A stretch of DNA of 12,463 nucleotides from the NCBI GenBank assembly GCA_946618265.1, contig CAMOLA010000061.1, forward strand, positions 1 to 12,463, written 5' to 3'. Below the pieces are notes generated by a model. The model was not told where the DNA came from. It saw only the letters and a program-made list of their open reading frames with translations, and ran no database searches. Positions 1 through 5,016 of this stretch are shown here, in pieces. This stretch comes from an uncultured Eggerthellaceae bacterium (GTDB lineage Bacteria > Actinomycetota > Coriobacteriia > Coriobacteriales > Eggerthellaceae). The translations under genes and the position numbers were made by a program. Position 1 is the first letter of the stretch. The number at the start of each line of letters is the position of its first letter.

Positions 1-53
1 CTTGCGGTACCAGAACCTAAATCTGGCGCGTCTGCCAATTCCGCCACGCCCGC
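1..53 (-). tRNA. tRNA-Leu(UAG), 5' part, cut by window edge
   Basis: Read on the minus strand, the gene begins at 53 with acceptor strand GCGGGCG, then TG, a D-arm (GCGG...CAGA) and an anticodon arm CCAGA-TTTAGGT-TCTGG. The loop gives anticodon UAG, which reads CUA leucine codons. The variable arm, T-arm and 3' acceptor lie beyond base 1, so only the first two thirds is visible. A promoter on the same strand sits 13 bases upstream. Confidence 0.93.
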
Positions 54-65
54 ACGACCTTCCTG

Positions 66-95
66 ATGATACCAGAACCGTTCTGGGACAGGCAA
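66..95 (-). promoter_or_regulatory. tRNA-Leu promoter
   Basis: On the minus strand TTGCCT (95-90) is followed 18 bases later by TATCAT (71-66). The -10 is preceded by TGG, giving an extended -10 (TGnTATCAT). Transcription should start within a few bases of the tRNA 5' end at 53. The spacer contains the 15-base perfect palindrome CCAGAAC-C-GTTCTGG (72-86). Confidence 0.65.
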
Positions 96-128
96 CCACG
101 GGAAGACAACGGAGCACGATGCCCAACA

Positions 129-189
129 CGGACCGAAAGGGAGTCTCCCTTTCGGTCCGTGACCATTGGGGAGACTCCCTTTCGGTCCG
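129..189. repeat. Composite intergenic palindrome, copy 1 (two tandem hairpins)
   Basis: The first unit is a perfect palindrome: 16-base arms 128-143 and 145-160 around a single T, core half-site GACCGAAAGGGAG. The second unit (161-187) pairs the variant half-site GACCATTGGGGAG with CTCCCTTTCGGTC. The outermost arms (129-143 and 175-189) are also complementary, so the element can fold as two hairpins or as one long nested hairpin. It lies between the divergent tRNA-Leu and sstT. It belongs to the family seen at 3485, 7562, 7637, 11021 and 11972. Confidence 0.9.
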
Positions 190-313
190 CGAATGCATGC
201 GTTCCCTCGCGCGCCGCTCGACGCTTCTCAACATGAAGCATTCGTCTTGTGCCTGTTACGCCCGATGGCGCCCCCTCGGTGTCCACTCGGTTCACGTTTA
301 GGCAAAAAACGCT

Positions 314-369
314 CGTTATATGGCATAACGGATTCAGTTCGTCTATTATTGTGAGCTATCGATTAGCTC
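314..369 (+). promoter_or_regulatory. sstT leader: two dyads flanking a possible -10
   Basis: The 196 bases between repeat copy 1 and sstT hold no gene. They contain two perfect dyads of identical geometry: CGTTAT-N5-ATAACG (314-330) and GAGCTA-N5-TAGCTC (353-369). TATTAT at 344-349 lies between them and could be a -10 box; I see no convincing -35. The second dyad ends just before the sstT ribosome binding site (372-380). It could be an operator or an RNA hairpin affecting translation. Function is inferred only. Confidence 0.4.
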
Positions 370-385
370 TTAGGAAGGGAAGATT

Positions 386-1642
386 GTGAAAAGCTTTATC
401 GAAAAATGGAACAGCATAAGCCTCGTGCTCCGCATCGTGGTCGGCCTCGCCATCGGCGCCGTGCTGGGTTTGCTCATACCGTCCGATGGCTCCGTTGTTC
501 CGGCCATCATCACGCTTTTGGGCACGTTGTTCGTGAACGCCCTGAAGGCGGTCGCGCCCATCCTGGTGTTCTTCTTGATCATCAGCGCGCTGTGCAATGC
601 CAAGGCACCTGGATCGATGAAGACGATCATCATCCTGTACCTGGTTTCCACCTTCATCGCCGCGCTCGTGGCCGTCGTCGGCAGCTTCATCGTGCCGATC
701 GAGCTGACGCTCGCCTCGGCTGACGACATCACGCAATCGTCGCCGTCCGGCATCGGCGAGGTCCTGAACACGCTGCTCATGAACATCGTGGCCAACCCCG
801 TCAAGGCGCTCGTCGAAGCCAACTACATCGGCATCCTTGTTTGGGCCGCCATGATCGGCGTCGCCCTGCGCGCCACCTCCGACGGCGTCAAGGCTGTGTT
901 CTCGGCTATCGCGGATGCGGTCGCGACCATCGTGCGCTGGATCATCAGCCTCGCCCCGCTCGGCATCCTCGGCTTGGTCTATGACGCCGTCGCCACCAAC
1001 GGGCCCGAAATCTTCGTCGAATACGGTCAGCTCATCGCGCTGCTCGTCATCTGCATGCTGTTCATTGCGCTGGTTGCGAACCCCATCATGGTGTTCGTCC
1101 TCACGCGCAAGAACCCCTATCCGCTTGTCCTGCGCTGCCTCAAGGACTCGGGTATCACGGCGTTCTTCACCCGCAGCTCGGCTGCTAACATCCCCGTCAA
1201 CATGGAGCTATGCGAGCACCTGGGCCTCGACAAGAACCTGTACTCCGTCTCGATTCCGCTCGGTGCCACGATCAACATGGCCGGCGCTGCGGTGACGATC
1301 TCCGTCATGGCCATGCAGGCCGCCTACACCGTCGGCCTGACGGTCGACATTCCCACCGCGGTCATCCTGTCGGCGCTCGCGGCCATCTCGGCTTGCGGCG
1401 CTTCGGGCGTCCCCGGCGGCTCGCTGCTGCTCATTCCGATGGCCTGCTCGCTGTTCGGCATCCCCAACGACGTCGCCATGCAGGTCGTCGCCATCGGCTT
1501 CATCATCGGCGTGATCCAGGACTCCTGCGAAACCGCCCTCAATTCGTCCTCTGACGCCCTGTTCACCGCTACGGCCGAATACCGCCAATGGGCTAAGGAA
1601 GGTCGCTCGTTCACGATGGGCCATGACGCACCTGCCGAGTAG
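386..1642 (+). CDS. sstT: Serine/threonine:Na+ symporter SstT
   Basis: This is a 418-residue polytopic membrane protein of the dicarboxylate/amino acid:cation symporter (DAACS) family. Members import serine and threonine with sodium. It shows SstT hallmarks: TRSSAANIPVNM at residues 262-273 (the serine-rich re-entrant loop) and SIPLGATINMAG at 289-300, where TINMAG matches the family NMDGT-like substrate/Na+ site. The length is close to the roughly 414 residues of the E. coli protein. The start is a GTG at 386, chosen because a strong Shine-Dalgarno (AGGAAGGGA, 372-380) lies 5 bases upstream and the protein then begins at the usual first helix. It is a single-gene unit followed by a clear terminator. 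Uptake of serine fits an amino-acid-fermenting anaerobe, but that is inference. Other DAACS members transport glutamate or dicarboxylates; the motif wording favours SstT. Confidence 0.93.
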   Translation: MKSFIEKWNSISLVLRIVVGLAIGAVLGLLIPSDGSVVPAIITLLGTLFVNALKAVAPILVFFLIISALCNAKAPGSMKTIIILYLVSTFIAALVAVVGSFIVPIELTLASADDITQSSPSGIGEVLNTLLMNIVANPVKALVEANYIGILVWAAMIGVALRATSDGVKAVFSAIADAVATIVRWIISLAPLGILGLVYDAVATNGPEIFVEYGQLIALLVICMLFIALVANPIMVFVLTRKNPYPLVLRCLKDSGITAFFTRSSAANIPVNMELCEHLGLDKNLYSVSIPLGATINMAGAAVTISVMAMQAAYTVGLTVDIPTAVILSALAAISACGASGVPGGSLLLIPMACSLFGIPNDVAMQVVAIGFIIGVIQDSCETALNSSSDALFTATAEYRQWAKEGRSFTMGHDAPAE

Positions 1643-1668
1643 GTCAGAGCTTCACGCGCCACTTCATG

Positions 1669-1710
1669 GGAGCCGGGAGGGCCGCCTCCCCCGGCTCCTT
1701 TTATGTTTTT
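1669..1710 (+). terminator. Rho-independent terminator of sstT
   Basis: GGAGCCGGGAGG (1669-1680) pairs with CCTCCCCCGGCTCC (1685-1698) across a GCCG loop, with two bulged C residues. It is followed by TTTTATGTTTTT. It begins 26 bases after the sstT stop and separates sstT from the downstream peptide gene. Confidence 0.85.
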
Positions 1711-1734
1711 GGAGATGATTTCCAACTCCCTCCG

Positions 1735-1740
1735 TATAAT
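1735..1740 (+). promoter_or_regulatory. -10 box of the Nif11-like peptide gene
   Basis: A consensus TATAAT lies 28 bases before the peptide ATG and after the sstT terminator, so the peptide gene is probably its own transcription unit. The -35 region (about 1710-1717) is poor, which may mean an activator is required. Confidence 0.5.
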
Positions 1741-1768
1741 TTGTTGAACCTCATTCGAAAGGACAGCC

Positions 1769-1960
1769 ATGAACCTCGATAGCCTTGCCCCAGAACTGCA
1801 GGAAAAAATCCGAGCATGCGAAACCACCGAGGACCTCAAGAAGCTCGCCGAATCAGAAGGCACGGAACTCACCGACGAGCAGCTCGAAGCAGTGACAGGC
1901 GGCGTCGACTGGAGCTGTCCGACCGACTGTCCAAGCCACAACTGCCCGCGCAACAACTAG
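1769..1960 (+). CDS. Nif11-like leader RiPP precursor peptide, orphan
   Basis: A 63-residue peptide with the layout of Nif11-type precursors of ribosomally made, modified peptides. The acidic helical leader starts MNLDSLAPELQEKI, has the TTEDLKKLAESEG stretch (about 19-31) and then LTDEQLEAVTGG (34-45). The double glycine at 44-45 is the expected cleavage site of a C39-type peptidase/exporter. The core is the last 18 residues, VDWSCPTDCPSHNCPRNN, with Cys50, Cys54 and Cys59 each followed by Pro, plus Ser49, Thr52 and Ser56 as possible dehydration sites. ATG 1769 has AAAGGA at 1758-1763. No modification enzyme, protease or exporter is encoded in this window. The leader family is recognised from sequence pattern; the mature product and class (lanthipeptide, thioether, disulfide or unmodified) cannot be told from the peptide alone. 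Confidence 0.85.
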   Translation: MNLDSLAPELQEKIRACETTEDLKKLAESEGTELTDEQLEAVTGGVDWSCPTDCPSHNCPRNN

Positions 1961-1969
1961 TCCACACGC

Positions 1970-2001
1970 GGTGCGCCGGCATCAGATATCGGCGCCCCTT
2001 T
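1970..2001 (+). terminator. Probable terminator of the peptide gene
   Basis: GGTGCGCCG (1970-1978) pairs with CGGCGCCCC (1990-1998), with one mismatch, across an 11-base loop. A short TTT follows. It begins 9 bases after the peptide stop codon. The T-tract is short, so strength is uncertain. Confidence 0.5.
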
Positions 2002-2030
2002 CGGTCAGTTCCTAAAAAGCAAGCACAAAG

Positions 2031-2052
2031 AAAAACGCCCCAGTATGGGACG
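2031..2052 (-). terminator. Terminator of tRNA-Lys
   Basis: On the minus strand CGTCCC (2052-2047) pairs with GGGGCG (2041-2036) around a 5-base loop, with one G-U pair. TTTTT (2035-2031) follows directly. It lies 11 bases beyond the tRNA CCA end. Confidence 0.75.
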
Positions 2053-2062
2053 TTGAATTCGA

Positions 2063-2138
2063 TGGTGGACCGGCGGGGACTCGAACCCCGGACCTTGGGA
2101 TTAAGAGTCCCCTGCTCTACCAACTAAGCTACCGGTCC
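2063..2138 (-). tRNA. tRNA-Lys(CUU)
   Basis: A complete 76-base cloverleaf on the minus strand: acceptor GGACCGG/CCGGTCC, discriminator A, encoded CCA at 2065-2063. The anticodon loop is CTCTTAA, giving CUU, which reads AAG. The T-arm (CCGGGGTTCGAGTCCCCG) is canonical. It has its own promoter and terminator. Confidence 0.97.
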
Positions 2139-2172
2139 ATGGTAAATATGTTTCGCTCGAAAGCGCTCGAAT

Positions 2173-2201
2173 ATATTAAGCGAAGCTGAACCCTTTTGCA
2201 A
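2173..2201 (-). promoter_or_regulatory. tRNA-Lys promoter
   Basis: On the minus strand TTGCAA (2201-2196), then exactly 17 bases, then TAATAT (2178-2173). The predicted transcript starts about 28 bases before the tRNA. Confidence 0.65.
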
Positions 2202-2243
2202 CCGAAATTCAACGATGCTCCACATATTCTTGCGCTTGCGCGC

Positions 2244-2320
2244 TGGGGTGGGTGAAGGGACTTGAACCCTCGATCTCCAGAGCCACAATCTGGCGCCTTA
2301 GCCAACTAGGCCACACCCAC
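2244..2320 (-). tRNA. tRNA-His(GUG)
   Basis: A complete tRNA on the minus strand: acceptor GTGGGTG/CACCCAC, discriminator C at 2247 and encoded CCA at 2246-2244. Anticodon loop TTGTGGC gives GUG. The base before position 1 (2321) is G, so the extra G-1 needed by HisRS is encoded and can pair with C73. GUG is a queuosine-type anticodon, relevant to queH at 11144, and the charging enzyme hisS lies at the right end. Confidence 0.97.
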
Positions 2321-2341
2321 CATCTGCAAGCGCAAGGCGAT

Positions 2342-2370
2342 AGTTTAGGGATATTGCCCGTGATATGCAA
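2342..2370 (-). promoter_or_regulatory. tRNA-His promoter
   Basis: On the minus strand TTGCAT (2370-2365), a 17-base spacer, then TAAACT (2347-2342). The transcript would start about 15 bases before the tRNA. The bases from here to about 2490 hold no further gene or obvious signal. Confidence 0.65.
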
Positions 2371-2491
2371 TACCCATTTAGCGGAAATTGAAAGTATCTC
2401 TACAACTCCCCATCCACACACTGCCAACATCGTCCTATTCGAGCCGATGAGCACGCGCATCCGCCCTTGCGACTTGTCCATTCCAGCGGCG

Positions 2492-2598
2492 GTTTTGCAT
2501 GCAGCTCCGCGAGGCGACGCGCCCATTACCTCCGCAAACTGCTGTTTTGCATGCATGGGACCTTCCTTCTCTTGCTATCATGGCATGTGCACGTGCAC
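2492..2598 (+). promoter_or_regulatory. Promoter/operator-like region of the DnaQ-like gene
   Basis: The 12-base direct repeat GTTTTGCATGCA occurs at 2492-2503 and 2544-2555, 52 bases apart (about five helical turns). Each copy contains the palindrome TGCATGCA. An extended -10 (TGC-TATCAT, 2573-2581) follows. The predicted start point falls in a further perfect palindrome, GTGCACGTGCAC (2587-2598). There is no good -35 at normal spacing. The layout suggests regulator binding, but no regulator is known. Confidence 0.4.
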
Positions 2599-2621
2599 CA
2601 ACCTACCTGAATGGAGCCATC

Positions 2622-3464
2622 ATGGAATACCGGTTCTTCGACGTCTCGGACGAGGAGCTCATCGAGGTTTCCGAGCTGCCGCGCAAAGGCGGCATCGCCC
2701 TAGCCCTCCGCGCGACCGGTCGCGATATCGAATCCGACGAGGTCGTCGAGATCGCAATAACCTACCTCGATGGCGATACGCGCTTCGACAGGCGCGTGAA
2801 GCCGCAAAACGTCGAGTCGTGGCAAGCAAGCGACGTCTCCGGCGGCCTGTCCCCCACCGACGTCGAGGACGCCGACGAGCTCTACCAGTTCGAAACCGAG
2901 ATTTCCGATCTGTTCGAAAAGGCGCAGGTCGTCGTCGCGCAGCATATCGCCCACGTCGAGGCGCTCATCGAACGTGGCTGGGTCACTCTGCCCGACTACA
3001 CCGGCTTCGACATCGTCGAGAAGTTCCGCCTCTCGCACTGCACGGCCGACTATCCCACCGAACCCGCCGCCACGGCCTCGCTCGAATCGATTGCCGCCTA
3101 TTACGGCATCGCCTACGCAGCCGACACGCCCGCCCAGGAGGCCGCGACCGTCGCCGCGTGCTACGAGGCCCTCGTCGACGAGCACGCACGCCAACGCGAG
3201 GCGAAGGGCACGGCGTACTGGGAAGCCCGCGACGCGCGCCTTGCCGAGGAGAACGCCGACGCCATACGCGCATCCGCCGTCGCGCGCATGCGCGAGCACC
3301 GCCTCAACCAGATGAACGGCCTTTTGTGGTTCACGGGCGCCATCATCTTCACCTCGGTCGCCATCAACGTCTACCAGAACGGCCCGGATCTGGGATTCAT
3401 GTTCGTATGCATCGCCGCCGCCGTCTTCTGCGTATCGCGCGGCGTCATCAATTTCCGGAAATAA
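2622..3464 (+). CDS. Membrane-anchored, catalytically degenerate DnaQ-like exonuclease-fold protein
   Basis: A 280-residue protein I can place only by pattern. Residues 25-61 (IALALRATG...ESDEVVEIAITYLDGDTRFDRRVKP) follow the first strands of DnaQ/RNase T 3'-5' exonucleases, but the DxE of DTETTG is replaced by Ala28 and Arg30. Residues 102-113 (QVVVAQHIAHVE) match the second motif (VVAHNAAFD), with Val in place of the Asp. DIVEKFRLSH (130-139) and LESIAAYYGI (154-163) match the DTLELAR and LDALA..LGI stretches. The last motif (HxAxxD) is also lost. A charged helix (185-228) leads to two membrane helices (about 232-251 and 256-276), so the fold faces the cytoplasm or the outside as a tethered domain. 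ATG 2622 has GGAG at 2613-2616; an upstream in-frame ATG at 2499 lacks a binding site and lies before the promoter. A role as nucleic-acid or nucleotide binder is inference. Confidence 0.7.
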   Translation: MEYRFFDVSDEELIEVSELPRKGGIALALRATGRDIESDEVVEIAITYLDGDTRFDRRVKPQNVESWQASDVSGGLSPTDVEDADELYQFETEISDLFEKAQVVVAQHIAHVEALIERGWVTLPDYTGFDIVEKFRLSHCTADYPTEPAATASLESIAAYYGIAYAADTPAQEAATVAACYEALVDEHARQREAKGTAYWEARDARLAEENADAIRASAVARMREHRLNQMNGLLWFTGAIIFTSVAINVYQNGPDLGFMFVCIAAAVFCVSRGVINFRK

Positions 3465-3484
3465 GCCGTGCGCCGGAGCGCACC

Positions 3485-3541
3485 TGACCGAAGGGAAGTC
3501 TCCCTTCGCTCAGTGACCGTTGGGGAGACTCCCTTTCGGTC
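3485..3541. repeat. Composite intergenic palindrome, copy 2
   Basis: It begins 21 bases after the DnaQ-like stop codon. Unit one (3485-3512) is a decayed palindrome with TGACCGAAGGGA against TCCCTTCGCTCA (one mismatch). Unit two (3515-3541) has GACCGTTGGGGAG against CTCCCTTTCGGTC around one A. Order and orientation match copy 1. It could act as the terminator of the upstream gene, although a T-tract is weak (TCTCTTTC). Confidence 0.88.
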
Positions 3542-3703
3542 TCTTTCAACCCCCAAAGGCCGTCCGTTCAACAGAAACCGATGCGGCGCACGGAATCGGA
3601 GGGCATGACGGTTTTCCGGGAAGCAAGGCGATCCCGAGCGGAATGTTCGACCAGAGGCATCGACTTCCGATTAAGTAGGCGCCCACCGGCTTCGCAAGGC
3701 TTT

Positions 3704-3734
3704 TTCGCACAAACCGTTTCGCGTCTGGTATCAT
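3704..3734 (+). promoter_or_regulatory. tRNA-Arg promoter
   Basis: TCTGGTATCAT (3724-3734) is an extended -10, identical over 11 bases to the one at the tRNA-Leu promoter. TTCGCA (3704-3709) is a possible -35 but at 19-base spacing. The start point would lie about 10 bases before the tRNA. From 3542 to here I see no gene. Confidence 0.5.
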
Positions 3735-3750
3735 AGCGAACGTACGAAAC

Positions 3751-3826
3751 GCGCCCTTGGCTCAACGGATAGAGCATCGGACTTCTAATCCGACGGTTGC
3801 AGGTTCGATTCCTGCAGGGCGCGCCA
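3751..3826 (+). tRNA. tRNA-Arg(UCU)
   Basis: A complete 76-base tRNA with acceptor GCGCCCT/AGGGCGC, discriminator G and encoded CCA at 3824-3826. Anticodon arm TCGGA-CTTCTAA-TCCGA gives UCU, which reads the AGA codon, likely rare in this GC-rich coding background. It is followed 11 bases later by a terminator hairpin, then by argF on the same strand. Confidence 0.97.
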
Positions 3827-3836
3827 CGGATATTCG

Positions 3837-3871
3837 ACGAACCACGCTTGGCCTGTGGTTCGTTTTGTTTT
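3837..3871 (+). terminator. Terminator or attenuator between tRNA-Arg and argF
   Basis: CGAACCAC (3838-3845) pairs perfectly with GTGGTTCG (3855-3862) across a 9-base loop, extendable by A3837-T3863. TTTTGTTTT follows. It is a textbook intrinsic terminator. Only 22 bases separate the T-tract from the argF ATG and they hold the ribosome binding site. An argF promoter must therefore lie upstream of this hairpin, which makes partial readthrough or attenuation likely. Confidence 0.8.
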
Positions 3872-3893
3872 CGCCTACGGGAAAGGACTTCAC

Positions 3894-4901
3894 ATGGCAA
3901 GCCTCAAAGGACGCGACTTCCTGAAGTTGCTCGACTTCACGAGCGACGAGATCCGCCACCTCATCGACCTGGCCGCGCAGTTCAAGGCCATGAAACATGC
4001 GCATACGCCGCATCGCTACCTCGAGGGGCGCAACATCGTGCTGCTGTTCGAGAAGACCTCGACCCGTACGCGCTGCTCGTTCGAGGTAGCCGGCTACGAC
4101 CTCGGCATGGGCGTCACGTTCCTCGACCCGGCCAGCTCTCAGGTATCCAAGAAGGAATCGATCGCCGACACGGCCCGCGTGCTCGCAGGCTTCTACGACG
4201 GCATCGAGTACCGCGGTTTCGGCCAATCCATCGTCGAGGAGCTGGCCGAATACGCGAGCTGCCCGGTGTGGAACGGCCTGACCGACGAGTGGCATCCGAC
4301 GCAGATGATCGCCGACATGCTGACGATGCGCGAGAACTTCGGCGAGGACCTGTCGGGGCGCACGCTGGTGTTCATGGGCGACGCGCGCAACAACGTTGCC
4401 AACTCGCTCATGGTGGTCTGCGCGAAACTCGGCGTCAACTTCGTGGCGTGCGGGCCGGCCGAAAACCAGCCCGAGGCCTGGCTCGTCGAGACCTGCACGG
4501 CCATCGCCGCCGAGAACGGCTCGACGGTCCTCGTGACCGACGACGTCGAGCGCGGCTGCGCGGGCGCCGACGCCATCTACACCGACGTATGGGTATCGAT
4601 GGGCGAACCCGACGAGGTATGGGAGCAGCGCATCAAGTCGCTTTCCCCCTACCAGGTCAACGCGCACGTCATGGAGCTCGCGGGTCCCGATGCCATCTTC
4701 CTGCACTGTCTGCCGGCCTACCACGACACGAAGACCGTCATCGGCGCGAAGATCGCCGAGCAGTTCGGCATAAACGAGATGGAAGTGACCGACGAGGTGT
4801 TCGAGTCGGACGCGTCGCGCGTTTTCGACGAAGCCGAGAACCGCATGCACGCGATCAAGGCCGTCATGTACGCCACGCTTTCCGACGAGCCGCTTCTCTA
4901 G
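3894..4901 (+). CDS. argF: Ornithine carbamoyltransferase
   Basis: This 335-residue cytoplasmic enzyme converts ornithine and carbamoyl phosphate to citrulline, or runs in reverse in the arginine deiminase pathway. The family signature residues are all present: STRTR (56-60) for carbamoyl phosphate, HPTQ (134-137), DARNN (163-167), DVWVSMGE with SMGE at 235-238 for ornithine, HCLP (271-274) and the late ENR (Arg317). Length is normal for the family. The start at ATG 3894 is set by GGGAAAGGA (3879-3887); an upstream in-frame GTG at 3855 falls inside the terminator hairpin. No other arginine gene is nearby, so the sequence cannot say whether the role is biosynthetic (ArgF) or catabolic (ArcB). 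It follows tRNA-Arg on the same strand and converges on ftsQ. Confidence 0.96.
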   Translation: MASLKGRDFLKLLDFTSDEIRHLIDLAAQFKAMKHAHTPHRYLEGRNIVLLFEKTSTRTRCSFEVAGYDLGMGVTFLDPASSQVSKKESIADTARVLAGFYDGIEYRGFGQSIVEELAEYASCPVWNGLTDEWHPTQMIADMLTMRENFGEDLSGRTLVFMGDARNNVANSLMVVCAKLGVNFVACGPAENQPEAWLVETCTAIAAENGSTVLVTDDVERGCAGADAIYTDVWVSMGEPDEVWEQRIKSLSPYQVNAHVMELAGPDAIFLHCLPAYHDTKTVIGAKIAEQFGINEMEVTDEVFESDASRVFDEAENRMHAIKAVMYATLSDEPLL

Positions 4902-4971
4902 GACCGCACGGACCATAACGATTTCGAAAAACCGACGTTTGGGAAGCTCTCGGTAACCGAGCGACCTCTTT

Positions 4972-5016
4972 GGGGACTGTTCAAATCATAAAAGGGACAG
5001 TCCCCTTTTATGATTT
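4972..5016. terminator. AT-rich bidirectional hairpin between argF and ftsQ
   Basis: AAATCATAAAAGGGAC (4983-4998) pairs with GTCCCCTTTTATGATTT (5000-5016), with one bulged C. A competing stem uses GGGGACTGT (4972-4980) with ACAGTCCCC (4997-5005), so the two are mutually exclusive. The gene pair is convergent, which suits a two-way terminator. The composition differs from the GC-rich surroundings and resembles a small mobile or REP-like element. The ftsQ stop codon lies inside the right arm. Confidence 0.65.

Noticed and set aside
1816..2127. 103-residue frame ending in RRGLEPRTLGLRVPCSTN
   Set aside because: This is the well-known artefact of translating a tRNA gene (tRNA-Lys here).
2252..3487. 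411-residue plus-strand open frame
   Set aside because: Arg-rich shadow of the DnaQ-like gene in another frame; it runs through tRNA-His and has no ribosome binding site or recognisable domain.
3465..3750. Integration site at tRNA-Arg or tRNA-Leu
   Set aside because: No integrase and no duplicated tRNA 3' end is visible; the neighbouring genes look chromosomal.
3855..3893. Extended argF start at GTG 3855
   Set aside because: It falls inside the terminator hairpin, adds 13 residues without homology, and the later ATG has an excellent binding site.
3762..4916. Long minus-strand frame opposite argF
   Set aside because: Antisense shadow typical of GC-rich coding DNA; it crosses tRNA-Arg and the argF terminator.
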